Under the pieces are notes generated by a model. It was not told the DNA's origin, did not search any database, and saw only the letters and a list, made by a program, of their open reading frames with translations. 64,000 nucleotides of DNA, from assembly GCA_963774305.1 (NCBI GenBank), contig CAVZEM010000007.1:124001-188000 (forward strand), given 5' to 3'. This DNA is from DASUPK01 sp963774305. GTDB lineage: Bacteria > Actinomycetota > Thermoleophilia > Solirubrobacterales > 70-9. Shown here piece by piece: positions 7,182-16,250 of this stretch. The stretch's first letter is position 1. Each line of letters starts with the position of its first letter. Both the position numbers and the translations under genes were made by a program.

Positions 7182-7904
7182 TCATCCGCCCGCAACGAAC
7201 TCGCGCAGCGCCACCCTGCCGCCACCAATCAGCGGCTCGCCGTGTGCGAACAAGAGGTTGTCGAAATCGAGGTCGAGCAGCCGCCGAAGCGACTCGCGCA
7301 GCCCAGCCCGCACCGGCGTGGGGTCATCGCCCATGAGGAATCCGGGCACGAAGGTAAGCCGGCCGCCGCGGGGGCGCGTAAGGCCGTCGGCGAAGGCGAG
7401 CGCGTCGCCGTCGGCGATCCGGATGTGTAGCGCGGTGTCGTCCGGGCAGATGGCTCCCAGCTGGTGTGCGGTGATTCCCGGCGCCAGCTCCTCCCCGAAC
7501 GCGAAGCCCTCGACCTTCGGACCGCGCTCGAACTCGTGCAAGCCGGCGTCGCTGCAACGAATCGGGCAGCCGAACGCCTCCGCGTAGCGCTCGCTATGGC
7601 GGAGATGGTGGCGGTTGGTGAGGACGATCTGGTTCGGGGCCTCTCGCTGCTCGAACCACTCGAGGCCCTCGCGCGGCACCATCGGGTCGAGGACCATCCG
7701 GGTGGGCTCGATGTAGTACGAGTCCACGGGCAGCCTGATTCTCGGGTGGATTGCTGTCCAGTGATGGACGCCGGGGAGCACCTCGCGGATCGGCCGGTGC
7801 GATGCGAGCTCGAGCACGAGCGGACGGAGGTACTGTGGCCACGCCGCGCCGGCGAGCTGGACGCCGTACCGGGCCTGACGGGTGAGAGGCTCGAGTAGCG
7901 CCAT
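7182..7904 (-). CDS. MBL-fold-like hydrolase with degenerate metal motif
   Basis: The product is 240 residues from the ATG at 7904. The middle reads like a metallo-beta-lactamase fold: PVDSYYIEPTRMVLDPMVP, then PNQIVLTNRHHLRHSERYAE in the place of the HxHxDH metal motif, and LAFADGLTRPRGGRLTFVPG. The C-terminal FAHGEPLIGGG supplies a late His. The Asp-His half of the usual metal site is not evident, so it may bind metal differently or not be an enzyme. The frame continues upstream to 8240, but that part overlaps repeats and the gene at 8103. The N-terminus is therefore uncertain. Confidence 0.65.
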   Translation of the reverse strand: MALLEPLTRQARYGVQLAGAAWPQYLRPLVLELASHRPIREVLPGVHHWTAIHPRIRLPVDSYYIEPTRMVLDPMVPREGLEWFEQREAPNQIVLTNRHHLRHSERYAEAFGCPIRCSDAGLHEFERGPKVEGFAFGEELAPGITAHQLGAICPDDTALHIRIADGDALAFADGLTRPRGGRLTFVPGFLMGDDPTPVRAGLRESLRRLLDLDFDNLLFAHGEPLIGGGRVALREFVAGG

Positions 7905-7996
7905 TGTCAGGACGTTATACGCGTGCCCAATGCACGACGACAGGTGTTCGAAGCCTTCGGGCTGTGCCCATTTCACGGGGAGCGAGCAAGAACTCC

Positions 7997-8071
7997 TGCT
8001 TCTCGTCCAAAGGGGTAGCGACTCCGCGGGGAACGACCTAGGGTCGGGCGCTCCCGGATTCACGCGAAGGG
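7997..8071. repeat. Short intergenic repeat cluster, copy 3
   Basis: CTTCTCGTCCAAAG (7999-8012) and TTCACGCGAAGGG (8059-8071) match copy 1 at 4267-4336 in both sequence and spacing. The sequence between them is not conserved. Confidence 0.6.
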
Positions 8072-8102
8072 GAGGCGCCACGGCCTGTAGGCTGGGCTTG
8101 CG

Positions 8103-8330
8103 TTGGAGCGGCCTCCCGAACAGGATCAGCGCAAGTCCCGGTGGGGGCCTCCACCCGACTCGGACCTGATCGGCATCCCCCTCGTTCTGGGCATGGTTGT
8201 TGCCCTCCTTGCCATCGCGTTGGCGTTCGTTTTCCTCCACTGGGCCGGACTGATTGTGGTCGGCGTTGTTCTGATCGCCGCCCTCGCGATCAGCTACCGC
8301 GTCGTGACCGGTTCAGAAAGCCAGGACTAG
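8103..8330 (+). CDS. Small two-helix membrane protein
   Basis: The 75-residue frame opens with TTG at 8103. A hydrophilic, Pro/Arg-rich N-terminus of about 20 residues precedes two closely spaced hydrophobic helices, IPLVLGMVVALLAIALAFVF and AGLIVVGVVLIAALAI, then a short YRVVTGSESQD tail. No family is recognised. The hydrophobic content and high-GC codon pattern support a real gene. The TTG start lacks a strong ribosome binding site, so the true start may be further in. Confidence 0.5.
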   Translation: MERPPEQDQRKSRWGPPPDSDLIGIPLVLGMVVALLAIALAFVFLHWAGLIVVGVVLIAALAISYRVVTGSESQD

Positions 8331-8382
8331 GCGTTCGGCCTCAGCGGGCCAGGCGCTTCTGTGGTCCCACCGGTCCGCGCCT

Positions 8383-8475
8383 CCTTTCCGCGAAAGGGAG
8401 CGCCAGGTCGAAGAGCGCTCCTTTCCATGCAAAGCGGCGGTTTCGGTCGAGGTTTGTTACCACCGCGTTACCTCC
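8383..8475. repeat. Short intergenic repeat cluster, copy 4
   Basis: This copy joins two blocks that occur separately elsewhere. One is the 22-base block at 8414-8435 (same as 5504-5525). The other is GAGGTTTGTTACCACCGC at 8449-8466 (same as 4211-4228), followed by a near-matching TTACCTC/TTATCTC. It lies between the small membrane gene and tRNA-Ala. Confidence 0.6.
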
Positions 8476-8505
8476 GGGGACCCCGGCCCGACTGCCCGGA
8501 ATGCA

Positions 8506-8531
8506 GAAACCCCCGCGCTAGCAGGGGCTTC
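8506..8531 (-). terminator. Hairpin downstream of tRNA-Ala(CGC)
   Basis: Read on the minus strand, GAAGCCCC, a loop TGCTAGCGC and GGGGGTTTC form a strong stem starting 5 nt after the tRNA 3' end. It is followed by only a short pyrimidine run. A transcript-end or processing hairpin is likely. Confidence 0.6.
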
Positions 8532-8536
8532 TGAGA

Positions 8537-8609
8537 TGGAGCTAGCCGGACTCGAACCGGCGACCTCCTGGGTGCGATCCAGGCGCTCTCCCAACTGAGC
8601 TATAGCCCC
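8537..8609 (-). tRNA. tRNA-Ala (anticodon CGC)
   Basis: The 73-nt cloverleaf on the minus strand has acceptor GGGGCTA pairing with TAGCTCC. It includes the G3-U70 pair that identifies tRNA-Ala. The D arm is GCTC/GAGC, the anticodon stem CCTGG/CCAGG holds loop ATCGCAC (anticodon CGC), and the T arm is GCCGG TTCGAGT CCGGC. The discriminator is A73. CCA is not encoded. Confidence 0.95.
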
Positions 8610-8682
8610 GCGTGGATGGGACATATGTTGGCTCGCAGACGGTCTGGCAGGCGAACCTAAGTGCAGGATACGCTGTCATAGG

Positions 8683-10047
8683 GTGAGTTTCGGACGGCGC
8701 CTGGCGCTCTTCTTCCTGTTGATCGCGATCGTGCCGATGGCGGCACTGATCAGCATCCTGCTGTTCGTCAGCGACGATTCGCAGCGGGGTAAGGCCGATG
8801 CACGGCTCGCTCAGGGGTCGCAGACCGCCATCTCGGTCTACAACGCGCGGACCGCCGACGCCAAGCCGCATGTCCGCCGGCTGGCCGGCAGCTCTGACCT
8901 CGCGGTGGCGCTCAAGTCGGGCGATTCCGCGGCCCTGCGCGCCGTCACCCGTACAGCCGCCGACGAACCGGGGGTCGTGCGCGTCGAGATCCTGGACAAC
9001 GCCGGGAGGGACATGGCCACTTCGGGATCGCCCGCCGCGGTCGCGTTTTCCAGGGTCGGCCTGACGGATCAGGCGCGGCCGGTCGGCGCCCTACGCGTGT
9101 CCACCATCACGGCTGACGAGTACGCGGCGGCGGTCCACAGCCTGACCGGCCAACAGGTCGTGTTGCGCCGCGGCGGCGCGACTCTCGCCGCCACGGTCCC
9201 GCCGCCGCGGAAGGCACTCGAACCGAATCAGACGGCGGACCTGAGCGCCAATGGTGTCAGCTACCGAGGGCACGCCACGACGCTCGATGAGAGCGACGGG
9301 TTGACGCTGGTCATGCTCGGCCCGCCGAAGTCCGGTGGATTCCTCGGGATTGGTCCGCCGGCGCTGGCGATCCTGACCCTGTTCCTACTGGCCGCAGTCG
9401 CGCTCGCCTGGACCCTGGCCCGGACGCTGACCCGTCTCCACCAGCGCGTGGCGGAGCAGGCCGTCACCGATCCGCTGACCGGTCTGTGGAACCGCCGCCA
9501 CATGGGGGAGATGCTCGAACGTGAGGTGTCCCGCGCGCGCCGCTTCAGGCACCCGATGTCGCTGATCATCCTCGACGTCGACGACTTCAAGCAGATCAAC
9601 GACCGCGAGGGTCACCTGCAGGGCGACCTCGTGCTCGAGAGGGTCGCCGACGTGGTTCGGGAGGGAATCCGGTCGATCGACGTCGCCGCCCGCTATGGAG
9701 GCGACGAGCTCGCGGTGATCCTCGTCGAAACCGACCGGGAGGGGGCGCTCATTCTGGGCGAGCGCCTTGCCGACCGAATGCGGACGCAGGAGGTCCCGCT
9801 TCGCGAGGGAGGGTCGATGGCAGTCACGATCAGCCTAGGTGTCGCGACGATTCCGGACTCGGCCGAGGACGTCGAATCCCTGGTCGACGCGGCCGACCGG
9901 GCCCTGCTGAGGGCCAAGCGGGCAGGCAAGAACCAGTTTCGAGCCGCGCCTGCGACGCGTCCAGGCGACGACCCCGAGGGGGGCGTACTTGGGTCCGGGA
10001 GGCGCCGTTTCGCCCCCGAGAGGAGCCCAGAGGGCAAACGTCCGTAA
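8683..10047 (+). CDS. Membrane-bound GGDEF diguanylate cyclase
   Basis: A 454-residue protein with a first helix at about 7-28 (LALFFLLIAIVPMAALISIL). An extracytoplasmic sensor region follows to about 220, with a dCache/CHASE-like look, then a second helix PPALAILTLFLLAAVALAW. The cytoplasmic GGDEF domain starts at TDPLTGLWNRRHMGEMLERE. The active-site loop is RYGGDEL, a GGDEL variant known to be active in some cyclases. RSID five residues upstream fits the RxxD inhibitory c-di-GMP site. There is a short basic, Pro-rich tail. The start is GTG at 8683. The ligand is unknown, and it stands alone between a tRNA and a Pro/Glu-rich gene. Confidence 0.92.
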   Translation: MSFGRRLALFFLLIAIVPMAALISILLFVSDDSQRGKADARLAQGSQTAISVYNARTADAKPHVRRLAGSSDLAVALKSGDSAALRAVTRTAADEPGVVRVEILDNAGRDMATSGSPAAVAFSRVGLTDQARPVGALRVSTITADEYAAAVHSLTGQQVVLRRGGATLAATVPPPRKALEPNQTADLSANGVSYRGHATTLDESDGLTLVMLGPPKSGGFLGIGPPALAILTLFLLAAVALAWTLARTLTRLHQRVAEQAVTDPLTGLWNRRHMGEMLEREVSRARRFRHPMSLIILDVDDFKQINDREGHLQGDLVLERVADVVREGIRSIDVAARYGGDELAVILVETDREGALILGERLADRMRTQEVPLREGGSMAVTISLGVATIPDSAEDVESLVDAADRALLRAKRAGKNQFRAAPATRPGDDPEGGVLGSGRRRFAPERSPEGKRP

Positions 10048-10146
10048 ATTGGTCGTTGGGGTGCAGGTTCCAGGCGGCGATCCAGCTATCACATATGCGC
10101 CACAGCGCCTAAGCTTTGACCCCTCGAGGCGGTCAGACCGCGCATC

Positions 10147-11463
10147 ATGGGAATACTCGACGACGCGATTCGCGAACACCTCGATCTGAAGCGCAAGCAC
10201 GGCGCGCACGACGCCGACCTGCGCGAGATCGAGGACGAGGCGTTCGGGTCAACCGATCGCCCGGACCCGTTTGCCGCAAACGAGCTCTTCAACGAGGTCT
10301 CGTCCGCGGGCGTGGCCGATGCCCCCGGGGGCCCCTCGACTGAACCCGCCGGCCTCGGCGAGGTCGAGCCGCCGGCAGGACCCAGCGAGCCCGATGCCGG
10401 GGGCGAGGAGCCGACCAGGTTGGTCGAGCCCGAGGCCCTGCGTCCCACCGAGCCGCCGTCCGAGGAGGCGCCGATCGAGCCGATCAGCCCGCCTGAGGGG
10501 GACAGCCAGATTCCCGGCCAGGTCGAGCTGCCCGGGCAGGATGAGATCCCGGGACAGGAGCGGCTCGAGGATCCGCTGGAGGGCTATCAGCGCTCCACCG
10601 AGCCGGAGCCGGAGCTTCCCGCCGAAGCCGAGCCGGAGCCGGAGCTTCCCGCCGAAGCCGAGCCGGAGCCGGAGTTCGAGGCCGAGCCGCCATCGCCGTC
10701 CGAGTCGCTCGAGGATCTGATCGCCGAGGAGGAGCCGTTCCCGGAGGACACCGCCGCGCCGCCCGCCGCGCCGCGCGAGGATGCAATCGAGCCGCCCGAG
10801 GATGCAATCGAGCCGCCCGAGCCCGAGCCTCCCGCCGCGGTTGAGCCCGCTGAGCCGGAGCCCGAGCTGCCGCCCGAGCCCGAGAGTGCGGTCCCCGATC
10901 CGCCTCCGCCACCGCCCGATGGCGGACCGGAGCCTCCGGGCAGGGCTCGCGGCCGAGTCGACGTGCCCACGCAGGAGCATCCCCCGCCGGGCGACACCGG
11001 CGGCCTACCGCCGCTGCCCCCTCAGGAGTCCGCGTACGCGCCCGAGCCGCTCGAGCCGGTGGACGAGGCGCCGTCCGCGGAGGAGGAGCTGCCGGCGGCG
11101 GAGCCGAGCGAGGAGGAGGCGCCGGGCGGCCCAGGCGGCCCCGCCCTCTACGACTTCGAGACCGACGAGGACCCGCTGGCCGCCACGCCCGCGCCGGCGG
11201 ATGACGACGACTTCGAGGCCCTGGGTCCGGCCGAGGAGGCCGCGCCCTACGTCGAGGAAGAAGAGCCATACGCCGAGGAGCCGGTGTCGGGCACCGAGCC
11301 TCCCCCTGAGGAGCCGGGAACCGAGGTCAGGCCGGCGCTCGAGGACGAGGAGGTCTACGAGGGCGGTTCTCTCGACCCGGAGGAGACCTACGAAGAGGAC
11401 GAGGGGGAGGGGGAGGGCCTGTGGTTCGAGAAGGGCCCTCCCAAGGACTTCGACTTCGAATGA
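10147..11463 (+). CDS. Highly acidic Pro/Glu-rich low-complexity protein
   Basis: The 438-residue protein has a short ordered-looking N-terminus, MGILDDAIREHLDLKRKHGA, then AHDADLREIEDEAFG. A very long Pro/Glu/Ala-rich low-complexity region follows and an acidic C-terminus ends in WFEKGPPKDFDFE. It contains small tandem repeats (see 10600-10818). The N-terminal helix pattern looks like a Thermoleophilia-specific family I have seen only as hypothetical, but I cannot name it. There is no signal peptide or membrane helix, so it is probably a disordered cytoplasmic or linker protein. Its 3' end is 7 bases from the palindromic element at 11471. Confidence 0.8.
   Translation: MGILDDAIREHLDLKRKHGAHDADLREIEDEAFGSTDRPDPFAANELFNEVSSAGVADAPGGPSTEPAGLGEVEPPAGPSEPDAGGEEPTRLVEPEALRPTEPPSEEAPIEPISPPEGDSQIPGQVELPGQDEIPGQERLEDPLEGYQRSTEPEPELPAEAEPEPELPAEAEPEPEFEAEPPSPSESLEDLIAEEEPFPEDTAAPPAAPREDAIEPPEDAIEPPEPEPPAAVEPAEPEPELPPEPESAVPDPPPPPPDGGPEPPGRARGRVDVPTQEHPPPGDTGGLPPLPPQESAYAPEPLEPVDEAPSAEEELPAAEPSEEEAPGGPGGPALYDFETDEDPLAATPAPADDDDFEALGPAEEAAPYVEEEEPYAEEPVSGTEPPPEEPGTEVRPALEDEEVYEGGSLDPEETYEEDEGEGEGLWFEKGPPKDFDFE
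10600..10818 (+). repeat. Tandem repeats inside the Pro/Glu-rich gene
   Basis: A 30-base unit coding for EPEPELPAEA occurs twice in a row (10600-10629, 10630-10659) with a partial third. A 21-base unit coding for EDAIEPP occurs twice (10777-10797, 10798-10818). Copies are identical at the DNA level, which points to recent duplication or slippage. Confidence 0.85.
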
Positions 11464-11467
11464 GTTA

Positions 11468-11496
11468 GACGGGTCGCGCTGTCGCGCGCCCTCGCA

Positions 11497-11497
<1 letters not shown>
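11468..11497 (-). repeat. Palindromic element, copy 1 (convergent gene junction)
   Basis: Core at 11471-11491. In canonical orientation (minus strand) it reads GGGCGCGC, loop GACA, GCGCGACCC, preceded by TGCGA. It fills the gap between the Pro/Glu-rich gene stop and the gdhA stop, where its hairpin could act on transcripts of both genes. Confidence 0.8.
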
Positions 11498-12798
<1,301 letters not shown>

Positions 12799-12893
12799 TC
12801 ACGCTTCCTGGGGCGCTTTCGCGCCAGCCATGCCAGTCTCTCACAGCGGCTTTCACAGGGTTGCGCATGCCCGCCCTACAATCGATCTCCCAC

Positions 12894-12966
12894 GGGGCCA
12901 TAGCTCAGTTGGGAGAGCGCGGCGTTTGCAACGCCGAGGGCGCGGGTTCGAGCCCCGCTGGCTCCA
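12894..12966 (+). tRNA. tRNA-Ala (anticodon TGC)
   Basis: The 73-nt cloverleaf has acceptor GGGGCCA with TGGCTCC including G3-U70, D arm GCTC/GAGC, anticodon stem CGGCG/CGCCG with loop TTTGCAA (TGC), T arm GCGGG TTCGAGC CCCGC and A73. The opposite-strand nuclease gene ends inside it. Confidence 0.96.
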
Positions 12967-13414
12967 CTAGAGGCTCCTGACGCATCGGTGGAGTCTCCGG
13001 TGCCAAGTGGTCATCGGCAAAGCGGATTCCCCGGCGCTGGCCATTCCGGGCGTCGGTGAGCCGCAAGTGGATCAGGTCCATCCCGGTACCCAACTCGGTT
13101 GCAGGGATGTAGAAGCATCGTTTCGTCGTGACGTCGTAGACAGCTAGCCAATCGATGGTCGCGGATGTGTACCGCTTGATCTGCTTCACCTTCCCATTCG
13201 TGAGCGACGCTGATCGGCAGCGAACGGGGACGACGTTGCCGTCCGAGCGGGCGTACTTGACCTGAACTCGCTCGAGCCGGTCCTCGCGGATCAGGATCAG
13301 GTCGAAGTCGTTGTCCTCACCGAACGGGATCGCGACTCGATAGCCGCGCTTGATCAGGTCGGCGGCGATCTTGAGCTCCGCCAGATCTCCCTTTGTCTTC
13401 AGTGATGCCATCAC
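12905..13414 (-). CDS. PD-(D/E)XK endonuclease-like protein running into tRNA-Ala
   Basis: The 169-residue protein starts MMASLKTKGDLAELKIAADL, the conserved Lys/Glu helix of the small group-I-intron-type PD-(D/E)XK family. Next come KRGYRVAIPFGEDNDFDLIL with the catalytic Asp and VQVKYARS with the QVKY motif (Asp, Glu/Gln, Lys positions). The last 20 or so residues are the antisense of tRNA-Ala(TGC), and the stop codon lies within the tRNA. The core therefore ends before the tRNA and the tail is read-through. This arrangement suggests arrival by insertion next to the tRNA 3' end. Function: probably a nuclease; target unknown. Confidence 0.8.
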   Translation of the reverse strand: MMASLKTKGDLAELKIAADLIKRGYRVAIPFGEDNDFDLILIREDRLERVQVKYARSDGNVVPVRCRSASLTNGKVKQIKRYTSATIDWLAVYDVTTKRCFYIPATELGTGMDLIHLRLTDARNGQRRGIRFADDHLAPETPPMRQEPLVEPAGLEPAPSALQTPRSPN

Positions 13415-13486
13415 TAGGTCCAGCAGGGACCTTGCGCGAGGAGACGTAACGCGTGTGCGTCGAATGTGGCGAAGGTGTGTCGAGGG

Positions 13487-14011
13487 CTAGCGGGTGGGTC
13501 CCGCTTGCGGGCCCGTCGCCGGTGGGCCGGTTTCCCCGCCCTCCGAGCTGTCCCCGATCACCTTCCGCTCGATCTTCTCCAGTTCGACGTCGAGCTCCCG
13601 GTCGGCCAGCATGCCTCGCAGGGCGCCCGTGATCGTGCGCGCCCACATCCGGCGGGCCACCGCCACCTCGGTGTGCCCGGCGGCGTCGTGTTCGTACTCC
13701 GTCCACTCGACGCAGACGTTGCGCTCACCCGCGGAGGGCGCGTCGTCCGGCAGGGGCGCCCCGTCGCCGTAGAGGACGATCCGCGCGGCCCAGCCGTCGG
13801 GGCAGAGCTCCTGCATCCGCTCCCGGGCGCGCCACTCCCGCACCATCATCTCGTCCCGGCGCCGCTTGTACCGGGACAGCAGCAGCACCGTTGCTGTCAG
13901 CAGCGCACAGGCGAGCACCGTCGCGCCGACGATCTCGATCGAGAGACCCAGGCCCCCACCCTTCTCCTGCGGAACGTTCTGCGCAGCGAGGATGTGGAGT
14001 CCGAGAATCAT
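13487..14011 (-). CDS. Single-pass membrane protein, unknown
   Basis: A 174-residue protein with one hydrophobic helix at about 23-45 (LSIEIVGATVLACALLTATV), followed by a basic stop-transfer stretch RYKRRRDEMMVREWRARERM. The cytoplasmic region is soluble (DGWAARIVLYGDGAPLPDD; NVCVEWTEYEHDAAGHTEVA) and the tail Pro/Gly-rich. Fold type cannot be named. It ends about 70 nt from the PD-(D/E)XK gene start and is followed upstream by another membrane protein on the same strand. Confidence 0.6.
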   Translation of the reverse strand: MILGLHILAAQNVPQEKGGGLGLSIEIVGATVLACALLTATVLLLSRYKRRRDEMMVREWRARERMQELCPDGWAARIVLYGDGAPLPDDAPSAGERNVCVEWTEYEHDAAGHTEVAVARRMWARTITGALRGMLADRELDVELEKIERKVIGDSSEGGETGPPATGPQAGPTR

Positions 14012-14071
14012 CGTCCTCTAGGTGCAATTCATATACCCCCGATGCCGATTCGCCAAGAGGGCGAATGACGA

Positions 14072-14947
14072 TCAGGAGAACGCGCAGGTGCTCACCAACA
14101 CCAGCAGCAGCGCGACGGGGCACCCGATCAAGGTGATCAGCGCGGCGATCCACCGCCGCAGGATCAGCGCGCCGATGCCGGCCGCCATGCCGGCGACCGC
14201 CGCAACGGCAGTCAGCGAGTCGATCGGGTTGCTCCACCCCGGCGGGCCTCCACCTGTCTCGCACCCCGGCTGGGCCAGCACGAACGCGAGCGCGAGCGCG
14301 CAGGTCACGCCAGTGAGCGCGAGGGCCGCATTGGCCAGCCACCGAGTCAGCTCCTCCATTCGCGATCGCTTCACCTGACCGGCCGTTCCGACGTGAATCG
14401 CGAGCTTGCCGAGGTGCACAACCCGCTCTCTGATCCCGTCGGACTGGCTCTCCATGGTCCAGCCCTCTGACCTCCCCATCAACGTTCCGGCCGCAGCCGC
14501 GACCAGCAGGACGACGGGCAGCATCAGCATGGGTGCAGCGGACGGCGCCACGGCGTTCCCATCCGTCGTCACGAGGACGACGATCGTCCCGATCCCCGCC
14601 CAGACCCCGGTCACCCCGAGGTTTGTGAAGATCCTTGGCCACTCCGTGCGCGGGTTGACGCGCAGGCTCCAGGCCGTGGTGACGGTGATGGTCGCGAGGA
14701 TCGCGAAGGCGTAGAGCCAGGAGCGGGCCTCGTACTCGCGCTGCAGCGGCTCCGCCGCCCGCCCGCGGGCCACGCCCTCGCTGAGTTGAGCGTTGAAACA
14801 GGCTGCCTGGTCCGGCAGGCAGTCGCGCGAGGGGAAGTCCGGCAGCCGTGACTCCGTGTGCGGGAGATCTACCGCGGCCACGATCAGGATGAAGGCGCAT
14901 ACCGCCACGCACCCGAGAATCGGTCTGCTCGGCGCTTGCCACCCCAT
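14072..14947 (-). CDS. Multi-pass membrane protein, unknown
   Basis: A 291-residue protein with about seven hydrophobic segments. The first is ILGCVAVCAFILIVAAVDL. A loop with Cys residues (DCLPDQAACFNAQLSEGVA) is probably extracytoplasmic. Pairs of helices follow (WLYAFAILATITVTTAWSL; LMLPVVLLVAAAAGTLMG; ALALTGVTCALALAFVLA), and the end is IAALITLIGCPVALLLVLVS. No family is recognised. It starts 9 nt after the carboxypeptidase stop on the same strand, so the two are likely in one transcript. Confidence 0.7.
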   Translation of the reverse strand: MGWQAPSRPILGCVAVCAFILIVAAVDLPHTESRLPDFPSRDCLPDQAACFNAQLSEGVARGRAAEPLQREYEARSWLYAFAILATITVTTAWSLRVNPRTEWPRIFTNLGVTGVWAGIGTIVVLVTTDGNAVAPSAAPMLMLPVVLLVAAAAGTLMGRSEGWTMESQSDGIRERVVHLGKLAIHVGTAGQVKRSRMEELTRWLANAALALTGVTCALALAFVLAQPGCETGGGPPGWSNPIDSLTAVAAVAGMAAGIGALILRRWIAALITLIGCPVALLLVLVSTCAFS

Positions 14948-14956
14948 CCCGGCCGC

Positions 14957-16036
14957 CTAGTCGTCCGGCGGCAGCTTGGACTTGGGCGGGAAGGGGGCGG
15001 GCGCCACCACGCCTTCCTCCTCGAATCCGGCGCGCAGCAGAGCCGGGACCTGCGTGATCGGGTCGGGCGAGTGGATCAGCACCACTCCCAGCTGATGACC
15101 GCCGATCCGTGCCGTGGTCACGTAGCAGCGGCCGGCCGGGTCGGTGAAGCCCGTCTTCAGTCCCGTCACCTCGGCCTGCGGCAGCCCGGGCAGCCCGCGC
15201 TGGAGGAAGTAGTGGTTGTTGTAGAGATAGAGGTGCTTGCCCTTGATCGGGAAGCGTGGCTTGGCGTTGCGCGTCTGCGCGATCTGGGCGATTCGTGGGT
15301 TCGCCAGATCGGCGCGAGCGAGCTCGGCGAGGTCCACCGGGCACGAGTAGTTGTTGCGGTCGCGCAGCCCGTTGGGTGTCGAGTAGTGAGTGCAGTCGAG
15401 TCCCATCGACTTCCCCTGCCGGTTCATCTGCTTGACGAAGCGCGAGACCGTCCCGCCGTCGTGCTCGGCAAGCGCGACCGCGGCGTCGTTGGCCGAGATC
15501 ATGATCAGCGCCTGGAGCAGCGGCTCGAGCGGCACCTTCTTCCCTCGCGGGAGCAGGCCGGTGGCCGAGCCCGGCGTCTGAGCCGCCTTCCGGCTCACCA
15601 GCACGTGTTCGCCCGGCCGATTCCGGTTCGCCACGATCAGCGCGGTCATCATCTTGGTCAGGCTGGCGATGGGGTGCTCGAGGCGCGGATTCCTCTCCCA
15701 GAGCACCGCGCCGCTCTTCACGTCGAAGAGGATCCCGGCGACCGGCGGATGCTTGAACCGGTAGTGGACCGGCAGCGGGCCCACGACCGGCAGCAGGCCG
15801 TAGTGGGAGAGCGCGATCGTGCGCGTGAGCGCCGATGGGACCGTCACGGTCGGCCGCCGCCCCGAGTTACCCGGGATGCCGCCTGCACCCGCATTGGCGC
15901 CGGAGAGGGGTTGACTGGCTGCGGTCGACGTCGACCCCGACTCGCCGGCCCGTTCAGGCCAGATCGCGACGGCCACGACGCCGGTCGCCCCAAAGGCGAG
16001 CACCAAGCCAACGATGACCGCGATCCGCTTAATCAT
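14957..16036 (-). CDS. dacA: D-alanyl-D-alanine carboxypeptidase (peptidase S11)
   Basis: A 359-residue secreted or membrane-anchored penicillin-binding protein. It begins MIKRIAVIVGLVLAFGATGV, a signal anchor. The S11 motifs are all present: ASLTKMMTAL (SxxK), MISANDAAVALAEHDGG (SxN) and GLKTGFTDPAGRC (KTG). It trims the terminal D-Ala of peptidoglycan pentapeptides, outside the membrane. The ATG at 16036 is preferred over an upstream frame start at 16057 because the latter adds only a short odd sequence. It overlaps the stop of the small membrane gene by 8 nt. The C-terminal tail is Pro/Lys-rich. The symbol is by function; paralog identity is not established. Confidence 0.88.
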   Translation of the reverse strand: MIKRIAVIVGLVLAFGATGVVAVAIWPERAGESGSTSTAASQPLSGANAGAGGIPGNSGRRPTVTVPSALTRTIALSHYGLLPVVGPLPVHYRFKHPPVAGILFDVKSGAVLWERNPRLEHPIASLTKMMTALIVANRNRPGEHVLVSRKAAQTPGSATGLLPRGKKVPLEPLLQALIMISANDAAVALAEHDGGTVSRFVKQMNRQGKSMGLDCTHYSTPNGLRDRNNYSCPVDLAELARADLANPRIAQIAQTRNAKPRFPIKGKHLYLYNNHYFLQRGLPGLPQAEVTGLKTGFTDPAGRCYVTTARIGGHQLGVVLIHSPDPITQVPALLRAGFEEEGVVAPAPFPPKSKLPPDD

Positions 16037-16244
16037 CGGGCGGGTTCCGCAGGGCACCGATCAGGCCGGCGGCGATCATCCCGACGATCAGCAGGGACAC
16101 CGCATAGAGCCCGATCGCCCCGATGTCGCCGTATGTACTCAGCCGCAGCCCGGTGTCGACGATCACATAGATGGTGACCGCCGCGAAGAAGCCGCAGAAG
16201 ACCAGGCCGAGCAGGAGCAGGGCGTTCCTGAGGTCGGGATCCAC
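16029..16244 (-). CDS. Small two-helix membrane protein
   Basis: A 71-residue protein, MDPDLRNALLLLGLVFCGFF onward. Two hydrophobic helices (NALLLLGLVFCGFFAAVTIY and GLYAVSLLIVGMIAAGLIGA) are joined by a loop LRLSTYGDIG. No named family. It lies 6 nt from the rhomboid stop and overlaps the carboxypeptidase start, so it is the middle gene of a probable rhomboid, small protein, carboxypeptidase operon. Confidence 0.7.
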   Translation of the reverse strand: MDPDLRNALLLLGLVFCGFFAAVTIYVIVDTGLRLSTYGDIGAIGLYAVSLLIVGMIAAGLIGALRNPPDD

Positions 16245-16250
16245 GTTCGC

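Noticed and set aside
9985..10120. tRNA-like GC-rich segment after the GGDEF gene
   Set aside because: Hairpins are present but no cloverleaf, anticodon arm or T-loop could be drawn.
10600..10818. Possible CRISPR-like array
   Set aside because: The repeats are adjacent 30- and 21-base units in frame within a Pro/Glu-rich protein, with no spacers.
13725..15344. 539-codon minus-strand frame
   Set aside because: It is an out-of-frame reading of two membrane proteins and the carboxypeptidase, with Arg/Gly-rich composition and no domain.
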